Shown here in pieces: positions 1 to 10,403 of a stretch of 64,000 nt of DNA. Numbering within the stretch: the first letter of the stretch is position 1; each line of letters opens with the position of its first letter. Made by a program: the position numbers and the translations under genes. This DNA comes from Nilaparvata lugens (Eukaryota > Arthropoda > Insecta > Hemiptera > Delphacidae). The stretch lies in NCBI RefSeq assembly GCF_014356525.2, contig NC_052508.1, positions 41,609,858 to 41,673,857 of the forward strand, read 5' to 3'. The notes under the pieces are model-generated. The model ran no database searches. It was given only the letters and a program-made list of their open reading frames with translations, and was not told the DNA's origin.

Positions 1-349
1 CCTATTAGATTATACAGATGATGTCAAACAGAATACGGTTTCGTCAAGTTCCCTTTAATCTGGAAGAATTAATTCATAAGGACAGCAAAAGATCGAACAT
101 CCAGAAATCGATGTTTGTGTAACAGGCTTTATAGTCCAGGCAATGATTGCTCAAAAAAGGAATTGAAAAGTTTGGAAGCCAATTTTTGACATCGAAATTC
201 TTTTTAGGGTAGTAAATACGTAAACATACCAGAATTCCCCACCCCTACCCTTGTCTTGAGGGGGTCAGGGTGATTCAAAGATGCAATTTTTTGGTTTCTC
301 GCATATATCTTGAAAACTATGCATCTTAGGGACATAACTATATACAAAC
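1..349. other. No gene seen; unassigned AT-rich DNA
   Basis: No supported reading frame. The stretch 200-349 contains a C-rich then G-rich block (CCCCACCCCTACCC, GAGGGGGTCAGGG) followed by T-rich DNA and has the feel of an interspersed repeat, but no second copy lies in this window. Confidence 0.4.
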
Positions 350-700
350 ATCAAATCAAATCAAATCAAGTTTTATTCAATGGTATCACTTATGTAATAG
401 TGTGATATTGAGTGGTTATATTGTAATTGTTTTTTTTTGTGTATCTCATATCATTTTCCAGGTTTTTGAACTGGAATGAACTTTGATTTTTACTGTATGT
501 TGAACCCTGCGTTTTAGTCTGAGAATTGACTCTGTCTTGTTTGAATTTGCTAACTTGTTGCTTAGTTGTCGAAATTAAAGCAATTTTCGTGCATTTTTCA
601 AATGCAGTTTCAATTTCTTGTCGAAAAAGCTACTGTATTTGGGAATTGTACGACCATTGACCTTGTATACAGACGTGGCGAAGTTTGGACAGTAATGTCC
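350..700 (-). mobile_element. Probable 3' end of a 5'-truncated LINE
   Basis: Read on the minus strand, an AATAAA polyadenylation signal at 372-377 is followed at once by a pentamer tail (TTGAT)n at 350-369. A signal next to a short tandem tail is the usual 3' terminus of CR1/Jockey-type LINEs, and LINE E at 35039-35073 in this window ends the same way with (AATC)n. No coding remnant is recognisable upstream on the minus strand, so only the tail is supported and the 700 boundary is arbitrary. Confidence 0.3.
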
Positions 701-1880
701 ACTCTACCACTTAACCACGTGAAATTGTGAAATTATAGGTCAAATTGAAAATAATTTAAACTTATAGACTCATAATCAGCATGAATTTTTCCATAAATCT
801 TAAACAAGTTCTAAGAGCAACAATAGCAAATAATTGGAGGCAAACGTGTTTCTCTTCAAAAATGTAAATCATTCAAGATATTGTACACGAAAACTATAAA
901 AGATGTACAGAAAGTTGAACAATAAAAAATTATGTAGGGAATTTTTATGTAGGGTGCTGTATATCAGTGTTGTATATCAATGTTGCTTCAGTGTACAATC
1001 GGAGCTCGGACGAGACGGTAGTATTGTTTTCGGCTGTTATCTCAGTAATGATTTGTATTCTATTGCAAGCATATAGTGGGAAAAAGAATTATCGTTTTAA
1101 TGCTAGTCACAAATTGAATCACGAGGCAACTTGACATGACATGATTTAAGTCTGCTAGATGAGTTGATGTAATATATATATTGTAAGGGTTTTTTCTTAT
1201 AAAATTATAGAAATTCAATGATTGACTCACCTCAGGGCCTCCTTGACGTTTATTTACTGGAGTAGCCAGTTGGGTGGTAGATACAATAGGCTATTGTAGG
1301 TGAGCCAGAATTAAAACTTACTAGATGATATATAATAGTGCCAGCTTGAAATGCTCACAGAGACCAGAACACTTGTATCGAATATGCAGCTTATTATTTG
1401 TTTGAAGCGATTGGGACAATATTCAATAAGAATTTATTTGTCTCGACAAACAAGTTGGCACAAGAAAATTTGTACTATTAAGTCTCATGTAACGACCTCT
1501 CTTTTTCTTAGATAAATTCAACTGCCTGACTTAAAAACTAGTAGCCACTAAATCCTTAAGAATTCTTAAGAACAGACAAAGCCTCACCAAATCTTTTTCG
1601 TTTTTCCCTCAAGAGTCAGCATACTCTTGAATTACCAACCAATGATAATATAACTATTTTATGAATTTGTCATTTCGGTTGTGACGATCATAATATTAAT
1701 TATTTTTCTAGCCCATTAAGTTCACAAATTGCCTTTCCATTAACAAATACCATTATTATTACTTTCCAATTGGTCACTCCAAGTCGATTCATGACGTCAT
1801 CAAGTTGACGGCCTCTGGCGGCCTATTCAAACTATTGTTTATTAGCTAGTGAGACGTCCTTCCCTGAACTGTCTCTTTAC

Positions 1881-1888
1881 AATATATT

Positions 1889-1949
<61 letters not shown>

Positions 1950-1950
1950 A
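1881..1950. repeat. (TA)n microsatellite in left arm
   Basis: Long TA dinucleotide run with a few interruptions. The same run is present in inverted orientation at 9444-9505, so it existed before the arms were duplicated. Confidence 0.95.
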
Positions 1951-2130
1951 ACAGGATACACACGACACGGATAGATTAAAAACACTTAAAAACTTACATT
2001 TATTTTTCTTTATTATTTCTATTAAAACTAGTCACTAGGACTAACCATTAATTTTGTTCTCTTTTTTCTTATCCTTACATATTAATTTTTATTGCTAAAG
2101 TCTTCCAGTGAAGCCTACAGCTCTAATCTA

Positions 2131-2739
2131 TAATTAGAAATTGCTGGATGCAGGAACGCTTAGAAGTGTTTATTTTGCTGTGTTCCATTCTCTTCTTTCA
2201 TACGGTGTTATATTTTGGGGCAATTCAACTCATGCAATACATATATTTAGGATTCGAAAGTGGGCAGTTAGAGTTATGGTGGGTGAATCTATTAGAGCAA
2301 GTTGTAGAGATTATTTCAAAGAGTTGAAGATTCTCCCACTACCAGGTGTGTATATTTTAGAGGCTCTTTGTTTTATTGACAGGAATAAAGATAGGTTCAA
2401 TACAGGAGAGTTGTTCCACTCATACAATACCAGATATAGACAAAATCTCAGAGACGACATTCGTCGAACTGGTATGCATGAGAGGGGGGTGAAGAGTGCA
2501 GGAATTCGGCTTTATAATTCATTGCCAACATGCATAAAAGCTCTTACAGGTGAAAAGTTCAGAATTAAGCTGAGGGAGGAGTTGTTGCAGGTTTGTCCTA
2601 ATTCCAGTGAGGAATTCTTTTTGCATTATAGAATGCAAAGATTGACGACTTAGATTATAATTGACAAATCCTTATACCCCTTTCATAGGTGGTTAATGGG
2701 ATGAAAAAAATGAAATGAAAAAATGAAATGAAATTAATT
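2131..2739 (+). pseudogene. CR1/Jockey-like LINE RT C-terminal fragment inserted in a Jockey 3' UTR
   Basis: An open frame at 2141-2653 (170 codons) reads as the region after the palm of a non-LTR reverse transcriptase: a VYFAVFHSLLSYGVIFWG block (the conserved 'YG..lWG' thumb motif) then a YNTRYRQNL block and a RLYNSLPTCIKALTG block typical of the extreme C-terminus of CR1/Jockey-like ORF2. The tail at 2690-2739 is A-rich (ATGAAATGAAA). The copy is heavily 5'-truncated and lacks EN and RT catalytic domains. It sits antisense inside a Jockey 3' UTR: the uninterrupted UTR exists at 60012-60265, which fixes the insertion at about 2131-2739. Dead fragment. Confidence 0.8.
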
Positions 2740-2805
2740 ATTTCTCTACTTTAAACTCTTTCGCTACACATTTATTTAATTTATAATTTTTTCACTTCAC
2801 TAGCA

Positions 2806-3231
2806 CTACACCAACTCAAAGAGCTTTGTTCTCTTCAACCTCCTTGTGAGTTCAGTGCTGTCTAGTAGCTGGATGACTTTGGTGTTGTGTTGATGAAGAC
2901 GTGACTCATGATGGGCTGCCAATCGTCTTATTTCACTGGTCACATAGGGGATGTGCAGATCTCTGTGCAAATTGCTGTTCCTTATGTACCAGGGCGCATT
3001 CACCATGTTCCACAGTACTCTGTTTTGAAATGTTTGAATCTGATTGATGTTAGATGTTCTAGAGCAGCCCCATAGCTGAATTCCATATGTCAAGACAGGT
3101 TTTAGGATTTGTTCGTACATCAATATTTTGTTGTCCAATGAGAGATGTGATTGTCGGCCCAACAGCCAATAGATTTTACTGTATTTGAGTCCCAGCTCGC
3201 TCCTTTTCATCTTGATATGCTCTTTCCATTT
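2806..3231 (-). pseudogene. Jockey-like RT C-terminus (left copy)
   Basis: Minus-strand frame ending at 2806. From 3231 downward it encodes KWKEHIKMKRSELGLKYSK, LMYEQILKPVLTYGIQLWG (thumb motif) and ends RRLKRTKLFELV. It is the inverted twin of 8315-8740. Residues encoded above 3231 do not match the twin; they come from the BEL/Pao LTR abutting at 3232, so the open frame there is chimeric. Only the C-terminal 135 residues of the Jockey ORF2 remain. Substitutions relative to the right copy (L/W, T/P, W/R, N/D, L/M, K/E) are consistent with neutral decay. Confidence 0.85.
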
Positions 3232-3811
3232 TGTTTTGTAGAGTGAGAGGACTGTATCTAAATTACTATTGTATTTAATGAAAATACTTGCCAAGCTGGA
3301 ATTAAAAGAAAAAAATTTACTGTGAGCAAAGCTATGGAAATTCTCGAATTAGTATATATAATAGACTCACCAGTCGTAATTTTATATGTGCCAAATTATC
3401 AATTATAAGGTATTGGAATCGAAATACAGGATGGAATATAGAAATGAGAAGGATAAATACCTTTGGGAAAGGAAATACCTTTCTGATACTCTGATACTGT
3501 GGCCTGGTGATGATTACAAGCTGCTTGGCAATATTAATTTCACTGCTCCTTGCTTCTCCCAAATATTCACGATTTTCATTAAACACTTCAATCAACTATT
3601 GACATATAATGTCCGGCTAGACAAATAACAAAATAACAAATAAGATAAGCCGGAACGGTCTGGTTTTGTACACTCTTGAATCCGTCTGCTTTCTTTTCCG
3701 ACTGACTAGAAAGCCTGGGCTGACGACAGTTTTCGACAATCCACCGCCAGGAGGCAGCACCTCACGGAACAGTGCTACATGGACGCGCTCAATTCAAGAA
3801 TGGCCACAACA
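3232..3811 (-). repeat. BEL/Pao 3' LTR
   Basis: On the minus strand the pol remnant is followed by a polypurine tract GGTGGGGGGGAA, then TGTTGTGGCCA opens the LTR (3811). The LTR ends at 3232 with CTCTACAAAACA, directly against Jockey coding sequence. TG...CA ends and about 580 bp length fit BEL/Pao. The matching 5' LTR is absent from the window, so the element is one-sided. Confidence 0.75.
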
Positions 3812-6691
3812 TTCCCCCCCACCTGAAAAGATATTTTTCAGCTAGGGCAAAGACAAAAATGACGATTATATAATACAAAAATCCAAACATGCAACCACAA
3901 CCAAGAACACAAAAAAAACCAAGATTCACGACTACACCCTCCACTATTGAGTGGGTAGTGGGAAAAGTTTAGTGACTGGTCGTTCAAGAGACCCATTCTT
4001 CAAACGCACCAGAGCCACTCTCACTTGGCCGTCCGTCCCTGGAAAAACTTGTTCCACGATACCTAGTGGCCACTGCATTGGAGGGAGGTTCGGCTGATCC
4101 ACAATTACAACAATGCCTACTTCAAGTGAAGTAGACGATTTTCACCATTTTCCTCGTTCCTGAAGCTCATGAAGATATTCTACTCGCCACCTGCGCCAAA
4201 AGGATTGCACTAGTTGATTCACCAGCTGAAAGCGAGTAAGACGATTGACAGGAAAATCAACAACATCTTTCATTGGAAAAGTTTTCAATGGGGTAAGTTT
4301 GAGAAAATGTGCTGATGTTAATGCAAGTGGTTCACTGGGATCTTCACTCATAGAGCACAGTGGTCTCGAGTTCAGTACAGCTTCGACCTGAACTAAAACG
4401 GTATTCATCTCTTCATACGTTAACAATTGAGTACCAATCACACAAAATAGATGTGATTTTGTTGCCTTTATGTTCGCCTCCCAGATGCCACCAAAATGGG
4501 GCGAACCTGGCGGAATAAATTTCCAGTCGATTCTATAATCGGACAAATCACCTATAAGACTGGTTTGGAATGTAGAAGAGTTAACAAATTTCGAAAGCTG
4601 AACTAATTGCTCGTGAGCGCCAACAAAATTGGTTCCACAATCTGAGTAGATTACTCTACAAGGCCCACATCAAGACAGAAAACGTTGAAAAGCAGCCAAG
4701 AATGCTGGAGTAGACAAATCAGAGACATGCATACGAACAGACATATATAGGCCTTCAAAATGACGGGATTACGTCGTTTAGCCATAGTAACTCGTATTGG
4801 TCCAGCATAGTCAACTCCACAATGCTCGAAAGGTTTCAATTGCGTTACTCTACTAGCCGGTAAATTACCCATTTTAGGGGGTGAAATCTTTGGTTCACAC
4901 CGAAAACATTTATTACAAAGATAAACACATTTACAAACAACAAGACGACCAGACAGAATCAAAAACTTTCGCCTGATTAAGGATAACAGCAGACGGGGCC
5001 CAGCGTGACAATTCTTCACATGAAAATTATTCACCAATAACGTGACAAAATTGTCCTTTTTCGGCAAGATGATTGGATGACAATTATCAAAACCAAGATT
5101 AGCTGTTGACAATCGACCGCCGACGCGAATCACTTCATTCTCTAGGAATGGAGACAAACGCTGCATACGAACTGAACAACACTTTCCTGTTTTCAATTGA
5201 GACAATTCATTAGTAAAATGAATTTTCTGTACTAGTCTACATAGATACATTTCAGCTACATTCAAATCAGACTCACCCTGTTTAGGTAATACACGAACAA
5301 AATTCAAAATCACAATTACTACATGTAACAAACGTTGGTAGCTTGAACAACGTTGAATCAATGAATATATCACATTATCACAAGTCGCATCTGTGTGAAG
5401 GGTTGTGAGAACATTAGTTTTAGCTTCCGGTGGATTTTCAACTTCGACAAAGTCCACTTTCACTGGCCAACTATTTTCCTCTTTTTCCAACCAAGTAGGG
5501 CCGTTCCACCACAATTTATGACTCACAAGATCGGCTGGTGTTAAACCACGTGACAAACAATCTGACGGATTCTCTGAGCCACGAACGTGCTTCCACTGTT
5601 GCATGTTACAATCTTGAATTTTCGATACACGATTCGAAACAAAAGTGGTCCAGCGTGATGGTGGGGCCTGAATCCAATAGAGAGCCACCGTTGAGGCTGA
5701 TAAGGCTATCACATGAGACACACGACACCTTTCACTAATGATGTTATAGGTAGTATGCAACAACTCCGCCAATAATAGCGCAGCACATAATTCCAGTCGC
5801 GGAATGGAAACTGATTTATTTGGAGCGACTTTGGATTTTCCACACAGCAAAGTGATAGTTGGTGGCGATCCATCATCACATTGACTCTTAAGATAAATGA
5901 CAGCTCCAAGTGCTTGTTCTGATGCGTCACAAAATCCAATTAAACTAATTCTTGTATTCAAATACACTCCGAGATGACGAGGAATAGAGATAGTTGATGA
6001 TAAATCAAACTCATTTTGACATACTTCCCAGCGTTTTGTGACTGATAACGGTGGTGTCTGATCCCAACCAACTCCGCATTGCCACAATTGTTTGATCAGA
6101 CACTTCAATAGTAACGTGAGAGGAGCAAGAAACCCCATTGGATCGTAAATTCGAGCAACTGCTGAGAGTATCTTACGTTTGGTCGCTATCTCTCCAGTAT
6201 GATTCACAACAAAGTGAAACGAATCGACAACTGGTTGCCATCTCAAACCTAGAATTGATAACGAATTTTTGAAATCAAAATTTTCAGCTACAATTGATGT
6301 GTCATTCTCGTGCATATATTCCATCAATTCAGCCGAATTGGATGCCCACTTTGTTAATTCGAAGCCACCTCCCTTGAATAGCTCCTTGGTCTGACTATAA
6401 AATATCGTTAGCGTCTGATAAAGAAGGTGCTGAAGTGACAAGATCGTCGACAAACATATCACTCGGTATGCGTGTGGATGCAGCAGGGAAATTATCACCT
6501 TCTTCTTCTACCAAGCGGTGTACTGTACGTAAGGCCAAATACGGCGATGAAGACACTCCAAACACGACACAATTCAACTCATAAATTTCAATTGGATCCT
6601 CGATAGAAAATCTCCATAGAATACGCTGGTATCTTCGATATGATTCTTCCATCACGATTTGACGATACATCTGACATATGTCATCATATGT
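3812..6691 (-). pseudogene. BEL/Pao retrotransposon pol remnant (RT-RNase H-integrase-DUF5641)
   Basis: Minus-strand pol in pieces. 6691-6395 encodes the end of RT with DICQMYRQI, QRILWRF and the catalytic FVDDLVT motif. The 6498-4651 frame continues into the connection region (SILGLRWQP, KILSAVARIYDPMGFLAPL), RNase H-like GFCDASEQALGAVIY, the ENPSDCLSRG region, the zinc-binding H2C2-like part of integrase (CVYLCNKCFRCEP) and integrase core start (FEHCGVDYAGP). 4546-4142 gives FIPPGSPHFGGIWEA with the last catalytic Glu, then RWRVEYLHELQERGKW of the DUF5641-type C-terminus, continuing to about 3955 (LVRLKNGSLERPV). At least two frame breaks (near 6450 and 4600-4650) and loss of gag, protease and the RT N-terminus make it inactive. 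The break at 6691 coincides exactly with the inner palindrome arm. Confidence 0.9.
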
Positions 6692-6800
6692 CACTTACAT
6701 TTGAACGACAGGAAGTCAAACAGGGAGTGAAATGGTGCAGATTTGAACATTCCAACCATAAGTGGTCGTGACCACAGAGACGCGGTAGAGAAGTTGTGTA
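6692..6800 (+). repeat. Inner palindrome arm, left (109 bp)
   Basis: CACTTACATTTGAACGAC...AAGTTGTGTA is the exact-looking reverse complement of 7724-7832. On the right this 109 bp lies 25 bp before the Jockey RT fragment; on the left it abuts the truncated BEL element. It continues the large palindrome inward past the BEL insertion. Confidence 0.9.
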
Positions 6801-7242
6801 CAATTATTTGGAAACTGCATCATAATATTTCAGAAAGAGCTCATTCTGTTTCATCATAATTGTTTTGTTGATTAGTAGAGAATTTTATCGAGTTTCTTAT
6901 CGCGTTTTCAGTTTTTTCTCGGCAATCTAAACAAGCATCTCATGATAAAGAGTCTCCTAATAGCAAAGTAAAGTTTTATTTTTTTTTTGGTGGTCCGGGA
7001 TGAGCAGTTTTTTTTCTCTCTCTCATTTTCCCTCTCTTCAGATTTTTTTTTCTTGTTGGTTCTTTAGTTTTTGTTTATTCTTTAAATTCTCTTTTGTAAT
7101 TATTATAAATATCATTGGTTCTTGGATGAGTGGATGGGTATTTTTGTGTGTGTGGGAATGAGTATACCATGGAGAAGTTTATTAAAATTATTATCCTATT
7201 GTCAAAATTGGGGTTTAAAGTGTATGAATCTTTGTATTGAAA
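6801..7242 (+). other. Loop of palindrome: presumed LINE C inter-ORF region
   Basis: No coding frame. T-rich DNA, then a stretch (about 7080-7200) that resembles the sequence upstream of ORF2 in LINE A (about 20120-20280): both carry a GGATGA/GGATGAGTG block, a short GTGTGTG run and a CCATGGAG motif before the ORF2 start. This suggests the 3' part of the loop is the LINE C leader. Confidence 0.5.
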
Positions 7243-7557
7243 ATGGATGATAATTTCAGATTTTTCAGTGTTGTCAATGAGGTGAACAATTGCTTCTTGA
7301 CAGATGTCAATGATTTTACAATTCTCCTTAAAAATATTAGAAGCGTGAATTGCAATTTTGATGCTTTCCTCTCGTACTTGAGCTGCTGGAAATACATGCC
7401 TGATGTTATTGTTTCGTCTGAGATCTGGGTACAGTCTCCTGATGACGCGTCCTTGTTTTCAATTCAAGGATATAGTAATCATATTGCATGTGATAATTTC
7501 TCTAGAGCATCTGGAATTTTAGTTCTTGTTAGAAATGATAATAGACGGCTCCGTTGA
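7243..7557 (+). pseudogene. LINE C ORF2 start: AP-endonuclease N-terminal fragment
   Basis: ATG at 7243 opens MDDNFRFFSVVNEVNN and runs to a stop at 7557. It matches LINE A ORF2 (20290-20613) and LINE B (63720 on) nearly position by position: NIR near residue 30, FDAFLSYLSCWKYMPD, then VIVSSEIWVQSP with the catalytic-type Glu of AP-like endonucleases, and NFSRASGILVLV. The frame stops before the later catalytic motifs (GDxN, SDH). Downstream DNA to 7723 is not recognisable as LINE, so this is a broken or 3'-truncated copy lying in the loop of the palindrome. Confidence 0.8.
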
Positions 7558-7723
7558 AATTTCAAATTTTAAATCTCCTCTTTTCTATCAATTCATAATC
7601 TACACCTTTCCTTATACATAACGCACTCAAATTTGAAATCTCCCACTTGTAACCCATAATAGCCCACCAACTGATCCCATAATGCTCCTTCAATCAGTGC
7701 GCCTCCGTCTATGCTCTATGGTC
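7558..7723. other. Unassigned loop DNA
   Basis: No frame or repeat recognised between the endonuclease fragment and the inner palindrome arm. Two near-identical TCAAATTT(T)GAAATCT-like words flank 7560-7640 but no longer structure is evident. Confidence 0.3.
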
Positions 7724-7832
7724 TACACAACTTCTCTACCGCGTCTCTGTGGTCACGACCACTTATGGTTGGAATGTTCAAATCTGCACCATTTCACTCC
7801 CTGTTTGACTTCCTGTCGTTCAAATGTAAGTG
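7724..7832 (-). repeat. Inner palindrome arm, right (109 bp)
   Basis: Reverse complement of 6692-6800, same length with no indels seen by eye. With the outer arms it shows that the palindrome originally extended to a loop of only 6801-7723. Confidence 0.9.
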
Positions 7833-7856
7833 TGGCATGAAGGAGGACTGATCAGT

Positions 7857-8740
7857 AAACTTCATAAAATTCTTCCCTATCAACTTGTAAAACTTTTAAA
7901 ATCATACATCACCAACAGATTAGTCAGAGTAAAACAAGTTGACGACGTCTCTGAATTGAAGGAATAAGGGCTTGAGTTCCACAAAGTAGTGTTCTTGGAC
8001 CAGTTCTTTATGTGCTGTACACAAGCGATCATCCTGAATTGGATGCAGTGACAATTGCTACTCTTTCTGATGATACTGAAATACTGGCAAAAGGGGAAAC
8101 AGTACAAGAAGCAGCCACAAAACTACAGAATGCTAGCAACAAATTCAGTGACTGGACCAAAAAATGAAGAATTCTATTGAATGAGATGAAGTCCATTCAT
8201 ATCAACTTCACAAACAAAAATATCACTAATCCGATTCGAATAAATCTAAAGGGGAATGTAGTACCACACAGCAATACAGCAAAATACCTTGGAATGACTC
8301 TTGACGCCAAGTTGAAATGGAAAGAGCATATCAAGTTGAAAAGAAGCGAGCTGGGACTCAAATACAGTAAAATCTATTGGCTGTTGGGCCGACAATCACA
8401 TCTCTCATTGGACAACAAAATATTGATGTACGAACAAATCCTAAAACCTGTCTGGACATATGGAATTCAGCTATGGGGCTGCTCTAGACCATCTAACATC
8501 AATCAGATTCAAACATTTCAAAACAGAGTACTGCGGAACATGGTGAATGCGCCCTGGTACATAAGGAACAGCGATTTGCACCGAGATATGCACATCCCCT
8601 ATGTGACCAGTGAAATAAGACGATTGGCAGCCCATCATGAGTCACGTCTTCATCAACACAACACCGAAGTCATCCAACTACTAGACAGCACTGAACTCAC
8701 AAGGAGGTTGAAGAGAACAAAGCTCTTCGAGTTGGTGTAG
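7857..8740 (+). pseudogene. Jockey-like LINE RT C-terminal half (right copy)
   Basis: 5'-truncated Jockey-type ORF2. In broken frame at 7857-8170: KLHKILPYQLVKLLKSYITN, then YTSDHPELDAVTIATLSDDTEILAKG, where the RT active site reads SDD rather than the usual ADD. The open frame 8177-8740 continues with NTAKYLGMTLDAKLKWKEHI (typical Jockey 'YLGV.LD..L.W..HI'), the thumb motif YGIQLWG and the end RRLKRTKLFELV before TAG. Frame breaks lie near 7960 and 8165 (a TGA). The EN domain is missing. The 3' UTR continues to about 9400 once the CR1-like insertion is skipped. The gene is dead, but this is the more complete of three copies in the window. Confidence 0.85.
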
Positions 8741-8807
8741 TGCTAGTGAAGTGAAAAAAGTATAAATTAAATAAATGTGTAGCGAAAGAGTTTGAAGTAG
8801 AGAAATA

Positions 8808-9260
8808 ATTAATTTCATTTCATTTTTTTCATCCCATTGACCACCTATGAAAGGGGTATAAGGATTTGTCAATTATAATCTAAGTCGTCAATCTTTGCAT
8901 TCTATAATGCAAAAAGAATTCCTCACTGGAATTAGGACAAACCTGCAACAACTCCTCCCTCAGCTTAATTCTGAACTTTCCACCTGTAAGAGCTTTTATG
9001 CATGTTGGCAATGAATTATAAAGCCGAATTCCTGCACTCTTTACCCCCCTCTCATGCATACCAGTTCGTCGAATGTCGTCTCTGAGGTTTTGTCTATATC
9101 TGGTATTGTATGAGTGGAACAACTCTCCTGTATTGAACCTATCTTTATTCCTGTCAATAAAACAAAGAGCCTCTAAAATATAACACCGTATGAAAGAAGA
9201 GAATGGAACACAGCAAAATAAACACTTCTAAGCGTTCCTGCATCCAGCAATTTCTAATTA
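8808..9260 (-). pseudogene. CR1/Jockey-like RT C-terminal fragment (right copy)
   Basis: Inverted twin of 2131-2739. The frame 9122-8880 encodes FHSYNTRYRQNLRDDI...RLYNSLPTCIKALTG. Compared with the left copy it lacks 142 bp between two TATATTTT words, so the thumb motif is gone. Boundaries are inferred by comparison with the uninterrupted Jockey 3' UTR at 60012-60265. Confidence 0.8.
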
Positions 9261-9400
9261 TAGATTAGAGCTGTAGGCTTCACTGGAAGACTTTAGCAAT
9301 AAAAATTAATATGTAAGGATAAGAAAAAAGAGAACAAAATTAATGGTTAGTCCTAGTGACTAGTTTTAATAGAAATAATAAAGAAAAATAAATGTAAGTT
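9261..9400 (+). other. Jockey 3' UTR end (right copy)
   Basis: TAGATTAGAGCTGTAGGCTT through an A-rich end (AATAAAGAAAAATAAATG). Also present at 2000-2130 (inverted) and 60147-60265, where it directly follows the Jockey stop region. The A-rich end is probably the LINE tail. Confidence 0.65.
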
Positions 9401-9441
9401 TTTAAGTGTTTTTAATCTATCCGTGTCGTGTGTATCCTGTT

Positions 9442-9443
<2 letters not shown>

Positions 9444-9502
<59 letters not shown>

Positions 9503-9505
9503 AAT
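9444..9505. repeat. (TA)n microsatellite in right arm
   Basis: Inverted counterpart of 1881-1950, adjacent to the A-rich Jockey 3' end. Confidence 0.95.
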
Positions 9506-9820
9506 ATATTGTAAAAGACAGTTCAGGAAGGACGTCTCACTAGCTAATAAACAATAGTTTGAATAGGCCGCCAGAGGCCGTCAACTTGATGACGTCATGA
9601 ATCGACTTGGAGTGACCAATTGGAAAGTAATAATAATGGTATTTGTTAATTGAAAGGCAATTTGTGAACTTAATGGGCTAGAAAAATAATTAATATTATG
9701 ATCGTCACAACCAAAATGACAATTCATAAAATAGTTATATTATCATTGGTTGGTAATTCAAGAGTATGCTGATTCTTGAGGGAAAAACGAAAAAGATTTG
9801 GTGAGGCTCTGTCTGTTCTT

Positions 9821-10101
9821 GTGCCAATTCATTCCTGACTGACTGTGATACGTAATTATTGATCTCAACTATTCTTCAAATTTTTTATCTGTTTTTCTCA
9901 ATGTAAATTATATTTGGAGCTAAAAAATTAGAAACTCCAATGATATAAAAGGTAGAATCCAAGTTGAATTTAGTTTGCTCAATAATCTATTGCGAATGTA
10001 AAGTCAGTAGGCTAGCTCAACATGTTGAATTGAACTTTAAGCAAAAAGAAAAAGTCAATTTCACTCCCAAACAAAAATCAGACTAAGGGCACGTAAGTAA
10101 T
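9821..10101. other. 281-bp block present only in the right palindrome arm
   Basis: At this point the left arm (about 1558-1568) has only 11 bp (AAGAATTCTTA, itself a palindrome). The block shows no coding frame and no terminal repeats. It is either an insertion on the right or, more likely given the short palindromic filler, a deletion on the left. Confidence 0.7.
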
Positions 10102-10331
10102 GGATTTAGTTGCTACTAGTTTTCAAGTCAGGCAGTTGAATTTATCTAAGAAAAAGAGAGGTCGTTACATGAGACTTAATAGTACAAATTTTCTTGTGCC
10201 AACTTGTTTGTCGAGACAAATATTCTTATTGAATATTGTCCCAATCGCTTCAAACAAATAATAAGCTGCATATTCGATACAAGTGTTCTGGTCTCTGTGA
10301 GCATTTCAAGCTGTAAGTTTAAATTCTGGCT

Positions 10332-10403
10332 CACCTACAATAGCCTATTGTATCTACCACCCAACTGGCTATTCCAGCAAATAAACGTCAAGGAGGCCCT
10401 GAG
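10332..10403 (+). other. Exon-like segment with consensus splice donor
   Basis: The frame reads YLPPNWLFQQINVKEALR and ends exactly at a consensus donor GTGAGT (10404-10409). A possible acceptor is CACCTACAATAG ending about 10342. The inverted copy at about 1225-1290 keeps the donor but has a stop (CAGTAA) where this copy has CAGCAA. It could be a duplicated host exon or chance. Confidence 0.2.

Larger units (their letters stand above)
1051..3231 (+). repeat. Left arm of a 9.5 kb interrupted palindrome
   Basis: This segment is the reverse complement of 8315-10583, with high identity. Outer match begins at ATTTGTATTC (1051) against GAATACAAAT ending at 10583. Inner match ends at the Jockey codons for KWKEHI (3231/8315). 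The arm contains, from outside in, a single-copy-like 0.8 kb, a TA microsatellite, a Jockey 3' UTR, a CR1-like insertion and a Jockey RT C-terminus. Because both arms carry the same nested insertions, the duplication came after those insertions. The arms differ by indels: a 26-bp block near 1325 occurs only here, and 281 bp at 9821-10101 occurs only in the right arm. Confidence 0.9.
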
